Below, piece by piece: positions 1 through 11,094 of a stretch of 64,000 nucleotides of DNA (position 1 is its first letter; each line of letters begins with the position of its first letter). The position numbers and the translations under genes are program-made. The notes below the pieces were generated by a model. That model made no database searches and was not told the DNA's origin. It saw only the letters and a program-made list of their open reading frames with translations. Location of the stretch: the NCBI GenBank assembly GCA_903813345.2, contig CAIIXF020000004.1:17967513-18031512 (forward strand), written 5' to 3'. This stretch comes from Owenia fusiformis (lineage: Eukaryota; Annelida; Polychaeta; Sabellida; Oweniidae).

Positions 1-175
1 ATAAATATGTATGACATTAATGCCAGGAATATCCTTAACAATTTTAAGTGATCCTCATTACAATTAAACAGTTTAATACTATGATCATGGTGCTTAGCTA
101 CCTTAATCATGTCAAAATCAAAATTACGACTATACATTAATATTCACATTTGCTTATAAACCACAATAAAGGCTA

Positions 176-400
176 CGGTCGCGCCAGGCTTCCACGATAA
201 CACTTCCAGGGTCATGACAGGTCTTGCAATAGAATACAGCATTGTCACGGTTATACCAGCCTGTCACGGTTATACCAGGCTTACACGATAACACTACCAC
301 GGTCATGGCAGGATCCTTGCGCTACTTAAAAAACACTGGTTAACATGGTGACGGTTGTGGCAGGCGTAAGTCTTGCAATAGATAGCATGTGACTGTATCT
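176..400. repeat. Degenerate short tandem repeat
   Basis: Phrases such as 'gtcacggttataccag' and 'cacgataacac' followed by 'ggtcatg' recur two or three times here, about 88 bases apart. This is a decayed local repeat in the presumed first intron of the minus-strand gene. No function is suggested. Confidence 0.5.
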
Positions 401-486
401 CAAAATAATTTCAAATCCAACATACAAATGCTGATATCGCGGGTAATTGTGAAAAATAAACAATGATAACTTTTGTAAATACTTAC

Positions 487-598
487 AAGATTGCATATAC
501 ACTAATCCGACATGTTTAGTGCCTGTTTGTCCTCTACTCTGAGCGGTAGCAGTCAATTTCTCATCTAAAAGAGATTCACTCATTTCGGCTATCGCCAT
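487..598 (-). CDS. Probable first coding exon of an unidentified gene
   Basis: An open minus-strand reading frame starts at the ATG at 598-596 (protein begins MAIAEMSESLLDEKL). It runs 37 codons plus one base to a consensus splice donor (GTAAGT on the minus strand, complement of 481-486). The ATG lies in an AAAATGGCG context, a good start environment, and a GTCACGTGGC E-box sits just upstream at 606-615, as in many housekeeping promoters. An in-frame upstream ATG at 652 is less likely because the E-box lies between the two. I do not recognise the peptide. The rest of the gene would lie left of the window. It is head to head with the esterase D gene, so the two may share a promoter region. That this is an exon is inferred from the donor, start context and composition. 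Confidence 0.45.
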
Positions 599-660
599 TT
601 TGTAGGTCACGTGGCACAAAGTAGTTCTCTCGCACAAGATATTTTTGATCAAATTTTAAA

Positions 661-1875
661 TAACAATCTTTATTGTATTTGGTAAAAATTGTGCATAAAA
701 TATTCAGATTTACGTTGTTTTTGATATTGTTTTACTGATTTGCTCGAATTACCAATGGGTCCAATTTGAATTTCAGTAATTGATTGGAATTTTTTTTAGA
801 TGCTAGAGTTTAAATAGGTCAATACGAATGTTCTTAGGTCCGAGTCTCAACAAAGTTTGCATAAAAGTGCTCCAGTTTAGAGGTATGATCTACGAACAGT
901 TTAGAATTACGGCCATGTTTTTTAGTCGGAAATGCTGTATCTATACCTTATGAATGATTTAGTGAAACTGTCATTTGTTTTGAACAGTTTTTGCATGCCT
1001 AACTTGGACTTTTCTCGAATTTGTGAATTCAGTCAGATACCGGAAGTGGACTTTGGCATTACAGATTTGCAGTGGGAGGGGGTTGAATTTCATAGGTATA
1101 GGACTGATACTTGAATGTTACTCGAGTCTCTAGGAAATTTTACATGTGCTTGGAATAACATAACTTGAATGTATTCGGATGTTCCTCCAAAACTTAGAAA
1201 GCAAACAATTAGAATCGAATATCGATCTTTTTTCAAGTCTTTCCAAGATAACAATGTACATGTACATGTAGGTGCATTCATACGCCTCTGGGCCTTTATT
1301 TATATATCTGAGATTTGTCATAGCTCCAGAGGCGCATCACCAAGCATTTAAAAACCCAGGCAAGTTGGAATTCTGAAAAACAACGGATCTGTTGTTTTTG
1401 CTTTTTCTCTAGTGACCCTATCAAAACTCCGATAGTCAAATAAGTCATTAGAGCCGTGGATCCACGTCTAAGATAACAAATGTCCAAATATCAAAAAACC
1501 TCAAAACAACCCCACATTTATGGTGGTATTCTAAGAGGGAGTTATTTTGGCTCTGATACCAATACATGTATGGGCTATGAAGTCTGATAGACGAGTAGGG
1601 ATGAGTTTATCTGAGTTTTGACTTATACGTGTATCAGAGCCAGGGCAGCAGCACTAGAAATTTGCAGAAAACACAAAAATTTGAATGTACTCCTACTAAA
1701 TCCCTCAATCTCTTCACTTTGGGACCAGTTTGCTTTGCAAGATATTGTTCACAACCGTTAAACATATAAATTAGTGTCAACTTATATCATTGTATTGAGT
1801 AATTGACCAATCTTGATTCATTGAGATTTCGCGAGTATTTACAGTATAGAGGATGTATGTATCTTATATTTTCAG
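661..1875. other. Intergenic / 5' non-coding region between two divergent genes
   Basis: The short open frames here look like chance. The esterase D start codon lies in an exon preceded by a splice acceptor (tttcag ending at 1875), so a non-coding first exon and the promoter of that gene should lie in this stretch. I could not place them. Alternating tacatgta palindromes occur around 1255-1270. Confidence 0.5.
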
Positions 1876-1901
1876 ACCAGTTCACCAGAGGGATAGTCAA
1901 G

Positions 1902-4900
1902 ATGGCAGGCATAAAAGAAGAATCAAGTAACAAAATGTTTGGGGGATGGCAGAAAGTATTCAGCCATGACAGGTAACACAACATAAATAAATACATGTAC
2001 ATGTATCGAGTAAAATTAGTGTACTGTAGCATTGGAAGAAAGGAGACACAATCCAATATTCTAGTCTCAAAAATTAGGAAATAGGCAAATTAAATGATTA
2101 GGCAAAATTACCACTTATACAGTATTTTGTTTTGTTTTCTTTTATAATTAATTGAAACTCAAATCAATAAAAGTGACAAAAAGGTACAGTATACACAATA
2201 GTAAAAATAATTCTTTTTTGTACAACACATTTGTAACAAGAAAAATATGTAAGGTAATTGTTTTACTACATTTTCTTTCTTGTTTTCAGCTCAAGTCTGA
2301 AATGTTCTATGAAATTTGGCATCTACCTACCCCCAAAGGCAGACTCGGAGAAGGTGCCAGTCATCTATTGGTTATCCGGTCTAACATGCACTGAGCAGAA
2401 CTTTGTAACAAAAGCTGGAGCTCAAAACTTTGCTGCCAAACACAATGTAATCTTAGTTGCCCCAGACACCAGCCCAAGTAAGTGGACATCTGGTTTACTG
2501 TATGGACAAGGTACTCATCTGGACAAAGATAATTTTACATGAAAGGTGTCCTGTAGGTTACTGCATTTTAAGGTATCATGTACCACAGTAAAATGTTGCA
2601 TATAAGGTGACATGTACATGTAGGTTACTACATATAAGACAGGCCCGTAGCCAGGGGGGGTTCGCAGGGTTCGGGCGAACCCCCCCCTGGCCAAAAATTC
2701 TTTCAAAATCATGCAGTTTTTCACCATTTTGAGCACTTCTCAAGTGATTTTAGCCATATTTGGGCCAAAATTGTCAAATGTGACCCCCCCTGGACATTTT
2801 TGAAAAATGAACCCCCCTTGGCAAATCCGGGCCTGTAAGACATCATAGAGATTGAAAAGAAAAGGTTCGGTTATAAATGAAAAGGTGCTTCTTTCAAAAC
2901 AAATGTACAATACATGTGCTGTTGGACGATCACTATGCTGTATCTGTCTCTTATTTGTTGGCGAAATCTATAATGCCCTCAGACCAGAAAAGTTTCAGAT
3001 TTAGACCCTCTCTGGTGCATTCTGAACATATCTCAGAACAACATTCCCAATGATAAAACAAGAAAAAATTGTGTATTTAGAAAACTGAACTTGACTTTGA
3101 CTAAAATTTTTTGACTTTTACGAAAATGTACATTTTGCACTTATTCTTCAAAGTATTTACATACTGTATGGGTTCCTGGGAAGCTATACATGGTATAGAA
3201 TTAAATGAAATGAGATCTTCTATGCTTAATGTAGACTAGATACTGACATAGTGTCATTTATGTCATTACACTTTCACTTTAATTAGCTCTAGAGTTTTCA
3301 ATTCTAGGCTCGGTTTCAGATCTAAAAAAATCTGGGAAGCACGCCACACGCGAAGCGCAATCTAGGGGAATCGGGGGGGGGGGGGGGGGCATGGCCCCAG
3401 AAAATTTTCAAATTTAGACCCCCTCTGGGTATATCTCAGCACAATATTCCCAATAATAAAAACAAAAAAATTGTGTTTTTAGAAAACAACTTGAATTTGA
3501 CTAAAAAACTTTGACTTTTACTAAAATATACATGTTGAACTTATTCTTCAAAGTATTTACATACTGTATGGGTTCCTGAGAAAATATACATGGTAAAGAA
3601 TTAAATATAATATGAAAAATTGGATCTTCTATGCTTGATGTAGACCATATACTGACATAAAGTATTAAAGTATCACTTTCTTTGACTTTAATTAGCTTTC
3701 AATTCTAGACTCGGTTTCAAATTTAAAAACATCTGGGAGGGGGGGTTGGTTGCCCCCAACGCCCTCCCCCTTCTGACGCCAATGAAACATACATTGATAA
3801 TTTGACACAATTTGTTTAAATTAAATGATTTTTCATCTTCAGGGGGAGTTAACATAGAGGGAGAAGATGACAGCTATGACTTTGGAAGTGGAGCTGGCTT
3901 TTATCTGAATGCAACTACAGAGAAGTGGAAGACAAATTACAACATGTACACATATATAACTGAAGAGGTAAGTGTTATCACCCTATGTTGAAGATATGAG
4001 TTGTCACATTGTGCTGAAGAGGTTAGTTTTCACCCTATGTTGAGAGAGGATGTTATCATCCCATTTTAAAGAGGTAATACTGTGTTGAAGAGGTGAGTTG
4101 TTACTCTGTGTTGAAGAGGTTAGTTGTCACCCTATATTGAAGTCTTAAAAGGTTTATGTGATATTGCTCTCCATGTAAAAAGTAAAAAATCCCAGGATAC
4201 TGATTGGGATTACTCAGTGATTTCACCAGCATTAAGCAAGAAAATCCACTTGCATTCACTTGAAAATGACAAAAATCATGCAAGATAGGCATATTTTGAC
4301 CAAATATAGTTCGTCCACCTGAGATTGAATTCTTGGAGAACATTGTTACTTATGTATTTCTCTCCATTAAAAATTACATCAAAATTAGAGCAATAGTAGT
4401 CAATTTCTGTTCAATTGTTGCTAAGTCAAGTCTTTGGATAAATCATACCTGAGGGATCATCTTAACAAATATCAGGCTGTGCCAAACTTTTTCCATTTTC
4501 TGTTGGTACAATTAACTGTTATACAGAGTCCCTTGTTTATGTCCCAAAGCTGGGGACCCAAATGCCGCTAAAAGGAGGGACTCCATACAAGAAGGCTATG
4601 CTCTTACAAATGAATGGAACAAATTTGAAGAAAAACGGTGCAGTTTGAGATTAACGGTTGTTTTTGTGTATCGTTGGACCTCATGAATATATGTTTGTTT
4701 TCTCATAAAATGAAACTGTTATTCTTTTCATAAGATCTATATTACACGAATTTCAGTTTGAATGAATGATGATTATTTCTTGATTTTATGTTGTTTTGTT
4801 TTCAGTTGCCGAAGGTAGTGTCAGAAAACTTCCCCGTGATCCCAGGTAAACAATCAATTATGGGACACAGGTGAGAGCCTTTAAATACTTGATCATATGT

Positions 4901-7761
4901 ACTTGTGTAATCCGCTTACATGGCGAGAGTTACTAACTGTTGCATAATGTAGCATCCTTTTTTTCACAAACAGTATATTATTACTAAAAAGCAACTGTCT
5001 TCTTAATCATATATCTTTGGGGTTTAATCTGAACTGTTTTTTCTTTTGTATTAATAAAATTAATGATAAAAATGATTTTTCTAGATTGAGGCTATGATCA
5101 AGCTTGTTACTGTGTGCAATGATGACAATTTAAATGTTTTATGTTTAACTAAAAATTGAATAATTGTTATATTGGAAGTTTAAATATTCTACTGTTTTTA
5201 ATTTTATTTTGTGTTATATTTTCAGTATGGGTGGACATGGTGCAATATCAATAGCTCTGAAGAACCCTGGTAAATACTCCTCTGTTAGCGCCTTTGCACC
5301 CATTTGTAACCCCATTGAGTGTCCCTGGGGACAGAAAGCATTCACTGGCTACCTGGGGGAGGACAGGGAGACATGGAAGGTAAGCTCTTGTGATTTATTT
5401 TAGGTCTAGGTTATTTCTTTTCAATCCATCCAATTTATGAGTACATGTATGTACTACAAACTTATGAAGTTGCTCTGTACCACTAAAAAAAATGAAATTG
5501 AAAGGAGTTTAAGAAAGTTCGACCATTTCTCTTTCTGATTAATAGTACCCTCTCTTACACAATGTTAGAATGAAAATATGTCTCTTTAATATAATATATT
5601 AGTATTGGAAAATTGAATGTGATTAAAATGTTGTTTTGAAAATAATTTGAAGAAGAAGTGCAATAAAATTTGTACGGAACACCTCTGTAAGTGAAACACC
5701 TCTGTAAATGAAACACCTCTGTAAGTTGAACATCTGTGTTAGTGAAACACCTCTGTAAGTGAAACACCTCTGTAAGTGAAACACCTCTGTAAATGAAACA
5801 CCTCTGTAAGTTGAACATCTGTGTTAGTGAAACACCTCTGTAAGTGAAACACCTCTGTAAGTTGAACGCCTCTGTAAGTGGAACACCTCTGTAAGTTGAA
5901 CATCTGTGTTAGTGAAATACTTTACAGAGTCCTACGACAACTTGATTTAATGCTTGATAAACCACTGTACTGTATGTGGAACACCTTTCAAGTGGAACAT
6001 CAGGTGTTCAACTTACACAGGTTTTACTCTCTAGTTGGTTTAATTGTACTTTCTAGTAGCACCTGCCTCCTGCACCTACATGCATGTATGATATACATTA
6101 ACATATAAAATAATGATTTTTATTGAAGGCCTATGACTCTACAGTTCTGGTAAAATCTTACAATGGACCACCATTGGAAATTCTCATCGACCAGGTATGT
6201 AGAGATATGTACTGGAAGGGTTAGAATATAGAATACCTCAGAGAGATAAATCCTATATTTAAAACTGACCCAACCTTAGTGATGCATCTCGTACATGTTA
6301 TGGATAATATTTTGAAAATATAAAATTTCCCTTTCAATATTCAATGAACTGTTAAACATATCCTACAGACAGTGCACATAATTCCCTGGATCGGGTCAGA
6401 TACCCTCTTCTCCAGGCTTGAGTGGAACATATAGAATATATCCAACCCCAACCCATTCCTCATAATATTATAGTACTATGTTATATATTCCCAGATGTTT
6501 TTCACCTGAAACCCAATAGAGTATGAGATAAGATACATTTACTCAATATACAAATATACATGTAGTTTGAGAAATATATGTACACAGTAAATCAAGTTTT
6601 GGTGCATATATCACTTATGGTGCTCCTGATAGTATGAGATTCCTTTAACAATGGAGTCAATATGATAGGGATTTGCAGGTACAGAAATAAATGAAACTTT
6701 CTTGAAAGTGAAAACAGTTGAAAATGAAATTTTGGGATTAATGAGAATCTGGCAAAAAATGTTTTAATGATTTAATAGGGAAATAGAAATTAAAGATTAA
6801 GGGATGTATTCTACATTGCAGGGTAAAGCTGATAATTTTTATACTGCGGGACAATTACTGCCTGATAACTTTGTAGCTGCCTGTGCTGAAGCAAAAGTCC
6901 CAGTCATTCTTAGAATACAAGAGGTAAGAAAGTCTCAATCATTCTTAAAATACAAGAGGTAAGAAAAAGTCTCAATCATCCTTAGAATACAAGAGATAAG
7001 AAAAAGTCCAAGTCATCTTTAGAATACAAGAAGAAAGAAAAAGCCCCAATCATCTTTAGAATACAAGGTGTAAGAAAGTCTCAATCATTCTTAAAATACA
7101 AGAGGTAAGAAAAAGGCCCAGTCATCCTTAGAATACAAGAGGTAAGAAAAAGTCTCAATCATCCTTAGAATACAAGAGGTAAGAAAAAGGCCCAGTCATC
7201 CTTAGAATACAAGAGGTAAGAAAGTCTCAATCATTCTTAAAATACAAGAGGTAAGAAAAAGGCCCAGTCATCCTTAGAATACAAGAGGTAAGAAAAAGTC
7301 TCAATCATCCTTAGAATACAAGAGGTAAGAAAAAGTCTCAATCATCCTTAGAATACAAGAGGTAAGAAAAAGTCTCAATCATCCTTAGAATACAAGTGGT
7401 AAAAAAATAAGGCATTTGTTGAAGGTGGTCTGTATAACCCTAGAACATGATGACAACATTGTCTGTACTTAGTGCCCGGACTACGTGATTATATAAGCTG
7501 AATTAATTGTAACACCAATTTTGTAGATATCAATTGCAAGTATACATGTGGTACATATTGGAAGTAGATGGACAGTGCTTCTTGTCGCTTATCATGTAAC
7601 AGAACAATTCAGACCCTATAACTATAACTTTTGTTGAAATATTTTGTTGAAAAAATCTCTTATTTGTGCTTTATTTTCAGGGGTATGATCATAGTTATTT
7701 CTTCATTGCATCTTTCATGGAAGACCACATAGCCCATCATGCTAAAGTGTTGAATGCATAA
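1902..7761 (+). CDS. ESD: S-formylglutathione hydrolase (esterase D), 8 coding exons
   Basis: Hydrolyses S-formylglutathione to glutathione and formate in the cytosol, the last step of glutathione-dependent formaldehyde detoxification. Coding exons, all with GT-AG borders and consistent phase: 1902-1972, 2290-2477, 3843-3967, 4806-4870, 5226-5379, 6129-6194, 6822-6923, 7681-7761. The joined frame is 852 nt, giving 283 residues (human enzyme 282). Family motifs are clear: [13 protein letters not shown] (50-62), APDTSPRG (81-88), nucleophile motif GHSMGG with Ser150, AFAPICNP (172-179), Asp227 after the LIDQGK motif, and His261 in GYDHSYFF. This Ser-Asp-His set matches the human triad shifted by one. 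The nucleophile serine codon is split by the intron between 4870 and 5226. The exon carrying the ATG starts at 1876, so a non-coding 5' exon lies upstream. The introns after exons 3 and 7 open with tandem arrays derived from the exon-donor junction. The identity is certain; exact splice sites are read by eye. Confidence 0.97.
2640..2835. mobile_element. MITE-like element with CAGGCCCG ends, 196 bp
   Basis: The element starts CAGGCCCG and ends CGGGCCTG, and is flanked on both sides by TAAGA (2635-2639 and 2836-2840), a 5-bp target duplication. Inside are runs of C and G and an imperfect fold-back built on 'ccagggggg' / 'ccccccctgg'. It lies in the second coding intron of the esterase D gene. 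No coding capacity. Confidence 0.7.
2978..3745. repeat. Tandem duplication, two units about 400 bp apart, with a 17-G run at the joint
   Basis: The segment from about 2978 to 3340 recurs at about 3393-3745 with scattered substitutions; shared landmarks include 'cttattcttcaaagtattt' and 'gggttcctg'. Between the copies lies a run of 17 G (3373-3389) followed by 'catggcccc'. Non-coding, within the intron before exon 3. Confidence 0.75.
3962..4143 (+). repeat. 26-bp minisatellite that starts at the exon 3 splice donor
   Basis: About seven degenerate copies of a roughly 26-bp unit starting gaagaggttagttgtcac and ending in a ctatgtt-type tail. The first copy contains the last six coding bases of exon 3 (GAAGAG) and the true donor GTAAGT at 3968. 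Later copies carry GAAGAG followed by GTTAGT, GTAATA or GTGAGT. The copy with its junction at 4092/4093 reads GAAGAG|GTGAGT, a strong donor match. The array therefore appears to have grown from the exon-intron junction. Confidence 0.8.
5676..5919. repeat. 17-bp minisatellite
   Basis: Tandem copies of a 17-bp unit (gtgaaacacctctgtaa) with regular variants 'gttgaacatctgtgtta', in a higher-order pattern of four to five units. It lies in the intron between coding exons 5 and 6 of the esterase D gene. The long open frames through it on the minus strand are repeat artefacts. Confidence 0.9.
6924..7398 (+). repeat. 35-37-bp minisatellite derived from the exon 7 end and its splice donor
   Basis: Thirteen tandem copies of a 35-37-bp unit that reads from the donor (gtaagaaa...) through a copy of the last about 22 coding bases of exon 7 (tcattcttagaatacaagag) to the next donor. 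Including the genuine donor at 6924, I count ten intact GAG|GTAAGA junctions. Copies alternate between 'gtctcaatca' and 'ggcccagtca' types; the latter is closer to the exon text 'gtcccagtca'. The array ends where the last junction has changed to 'gtggtaaaaa'. Confidence 0.92.
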
Positions 7762-9670
7762 GCCAGTGTATAACAACCCCTGTGAAAACAGACAAGGATA
7801 AGAGACAGTGTATTCATAAGTGACTTGTCCATTCACTGGTCAAGAACTGAAGCGGTTTATCAACTTTATATGATAGATACATTAATGAATGGAAAATGAG
7901 AATCCCCAAATTGTGATTTGAGACTGTTTGATTTGTCATTAAAGTAAAAGATGTTACGCAGTTTAGAAGCTGAATGCCCTGCTTACTATAAAATGTATGA
8001 TTGAATGTTTCATCTGCAGATGTTAAGTCTGTTTGAGGTCATTATTATAATGTCCCTTTGGCGAATATAACATAGCTGTAATTTGAAAATTGCAAAACGT
8101 GAAATATATACATGATTATTTTTATAAGAACTTATTTTCAGTTGTTTAGTTTTAATTTTGTGTAGCAATCACTATCACTCGTTTGTTATATAGGACCACC
8201 ATCCACTGGAGGGACTATCATCTGATTCATCTCCTTGGGGGACCTTCATTCCCTAAAGGAGGGGGTGGAGAACTGTCATTCATTTTGGGCCATAGATTAA
8301 ATAATTTAATTTGTTAGGGGGGTTAGCCATAAAAAGTAGTTTAAACTGTCAGTCGTCAGTTTAATTTGCAAATGCTACGCAAGCCATAGTTTGCTCCAAC
8401 CGCTGTAACTGTCATGAATTGAGTTTATGGACTGTTAGCAGCGTATGGTGTTTGACCCTTATTCAAATCCTGTTTTTACAATGAACGTGGATGGTATTAA
8501 CTTTTTCATTTGTTCCCAAAAATTGCTCTTGTCACATCGGATCTCTTTAAATATTTTGGCTCACTTATTGTCCCGTATACAGTACCTAGAGGTTTAAAGT
8601 TCAGTTCAAAGGTTCACTGAATATGAGTTATTTAAATTAGAGTGGGGTGATTGCTTATTCTGATTTTGTATCTTCTACATGATTGATTCGAATGATGAAA
8701 ATGACACTGAGTTTGATGTACAGCCAACATCATTTTATTTTTGGCTCACACACAGTGAGCTTATGAGATGGATTTATTTGTTAGTGTGTTGTTTCTCCTG
8801 TGCTTGGCGTTATTGTGAGAGTGACTGACTCACTAATTGATTGATTCATTAACTTTTTGTGTTTGCTCGTTTTTTGATGATGTTAATGGAGTAAGTAAAC
8901 AAATAAACCTACAATGTTAATATGTTGAAGTGAAAAAATGTATCTTGACAAATGGTGGCCGTTAGACGATAAATGACATCTAATTCTTATGACAATTTGG
9001 CTATTGCCAACATTTTACTGTGTAAGTTTACATTCTTTAACCTTGACTGTAACTCGTAAACTAGTAAAAAACTAGTAAACTAGTAAAAGATTTTTAGAAG
9101 TACTTTTACATGTAGATTTCAAATATGACATCACTTTGACTGAATTTTGAATATTTAATGACGTAAATCAAGATTATTTCTACTCGCATCTAGTCCATTA
9201 TATACCTATTTTTGATTCAATACCATTTTAGCCATCATTCACTTTTGAGCAACAGTATGTGAGCCCAGTACCCACGGTACTATTTTATAGAACTTAATTT
9301 GACTCTCATTCATCATTTATTAAGCAATGAAAAATTAGTTTGCATCATGGATGACAAAATGTTTCTACTTTCCTGGTGAATGTCGAGTCTCGCATCATAC
9401 GAATGTAATTTTATGCGATCTGCCTGCATATGGTGTATATGTCTATACGATTTATTTACCATTTGCCAAATATGAACAAAAAGAAAACACATCTTTGTAT
9501 CACATTTACGATTGACCAAATATCAACAGAAATAATACACAATTAGCATTAAAAATAATTACATTTTGTAAAATAATAATTGATTACTTGAATTAACATG
9601 TCATATAGCAGCGGTAAAACTGCTCCGTTTGGGTGACTGCATCGTGCTTTAGCATGTATACAGGTATATG
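7762..9670. other. 3' flank of the esterase D gene, no gene seen
   Basis: No convincing coding frame. A small (actagtaaa) direct repeat lies near 9060-9085, and 'ggctcac' / 'gtgagcc' words recur at about 8569, 8742 and 9259, perhaps from a decayed repeat. Confidence 0.5.
7938..7943 (+). terminator. Candidate polyadenylation signal of the esterase D gene
   Basis: ATTAAA lies about 180 bases after the stop codon, the nearest close match to a poly(A) signal that I found. It would give a short 3' UTR. Inferred from position only. Confidence 0.4.
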
Positions 9671-9699
9671 CAGGGTGAGCCAAAAGGCAACCCAAACAA

Positions 9700-10022
9700 A
9701 TATTAATAACCCAGTCATTCAGTATGAGTTCAATGTCATTGTTCAATGATCTTGCATTCTACTAAGTTTCATTGTTCTCATTCCAATGGTCGTGATTTTT
9801 GGTTCATTTTACATGCTCAAAATGCCGGTCTCGTCTGTCTCTGGAGGGAAATTTGAATGCATCGGGTGAAGTTTTCTGATAATCTCTTGTTTCAACTCTC
9901 TGTTGATTCCTGGGCTGTTAGTGTAGACATTATCTTTGAATTAGCCAAAAAGGTAAAAAATCTTGGGATCCATATCGGGTGAGCGTGGCATGTTTGGGCA
10001 AATGGAGCCCGTTTTGTACAAT
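9700..10022 (-). pseudogene. Relic of an IS630/mariner-type transposase C-terminal region
   Basis: Minus-strand translation gives MPRSPDMDPKIFYLFG, recognisable as the family's PPRSPDLTPCDFFLWG region with the last catalytic Asp. It is followed, after a stop, by FKDNVYTNSP, matching the LKGKVFTTPP region seen in the element near 62.5 kb. Stops interrupt the frame. The relic lies inside the element whose ends are at 9671 and 11067. Confidence 0.65.
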
Positions 10023-10048
10023 GATCATAAAATAGTGACCGACTAAAA

Positions 10049-10938
10049 CACCCTTGGTATACGCAGCTAACGAAAATTGACCGGCACGGGTCAAAAGCTG
10101 GACCGGCACGGGTTAACGGTTTTATTTGAATTTAAAACAGCCATAACTTGCTCAATATTGACTTCCTCGTGTCTAATTTGAAATATATGATTCCTCCCGA
10201 TGCTTTTAAGTACCCCAATTTTTTACAGATTTTTAAACGGACCAAAACTCTCTAAATGCGCATTTATGCTCTTTTCTCTCGAGAACGACTGTCTCATTTT
10301 CACGATAACTTTTATTTAGTACCTCTAACATATAAGATCTATTTTTCCCCATCAAGGTATGATGTAAATGACATGCTATTTACATCTTGTGAGTTTCAAT
10401 GACGCGCGTTTGATTTTATAAAAAATGCCAAACTTTGTGACAAAGAATTTCATCAGCTATTGCCTCGAACCGGTCCGTCTTCTCGTTGCAAGCAGATTGC
10501 CCCGAACCGGTCCGTCTTCTCGCTGCAAGCAGGATGAAATTCTTTGTCACAAAGTTTGGCATTTTTTATAAAATCAAACGCGCGTCATTGAAACTCACAA
10601 GATGTAAATAGCATGTCATTTACATCATACCTTGATGGGGAAAAATAGATGTTATATGTTAGAAGTACTAAATAAAAGTTATCGTGAAAATGAGACAGTC
10701 GTTCTCGAGAGAAAAGAGCATAAATGCGCATTTAGAGAGTTTTGGTCCGTTTAAAAATCTGTAAAAAATTGGGGTACTTAAAAACATCGGGAGGAATCAT
10801 ATATTTCAAATTAGACACGAGGAAGTCAATATTGAGCAAGTTATGGCTGTTTTAAATTCAAATAAAACCGTTAACCCGTGCCGGTCCAGCTTTTGACCCG
10901 TGCCGGTCAATTTTCGTTAGCTGCGTATACCAAGGGTG
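10049..10938. mobile_element. Foldback element, 890 bp, two 406-bp arms around a 78-bp centre
   Basis: Left arm 10049-10454 and right arm 10533-10938 are inverted copies of equal length, differing at about three sites that I could find. Ends are CACCCTTGG / CCAAGGGTG, flanked by 5-bp direct repeats TAAAA (10044-10048 and 10939-10943). The centre has two direct 37-bp units (10459-10495 and 10496-10532) containing 'cgaaccggtccgtcttctcg'. No open frame of note. It is inserted in the mariner-type relic at 9671-11067 and is younger than its host. The structure is certain; calling it a transposon rests on the target duplication. Confidence 0.88.
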
Positions 10939-11094
10939 TAAAATAGACAACTGAAACTTAGTAGAATGAAAGAACATTGAACAAATTTAGCGAAATATGA
11001 CTTTAAACCAATGCTGGATGAATGAGTTATCATCATTTGTTTGGGTTACTTTTTTTGGCCCACCCTGTAGTTGTTAAAATAAAGTATTTAATTA

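Larger units (their letters stand above)
9671..11067. mobile_element. Decayed IS630/mariner-type transposon, interrupted by a foldback element
   Basis: The left end (cagggtgagccaaaaggcaa, 9671) and the right end (inverted, finishing at 11067) are terminal repeats similar over about 110 bp. TA follows the right end; the left flank reads TG, probably a mutated TA. Removing the inner insertion leaves an element of about 500 bp. The left half carries a broken transposase on the minus strand. Confidence 0.8.

Noticed and set aside
5555-5818. 87-codon minus-strand frame with repeated LQRCF-like words
   Set aside because: It follows the 17-bp minisatellite; periodic repeats keep frames open by chance.
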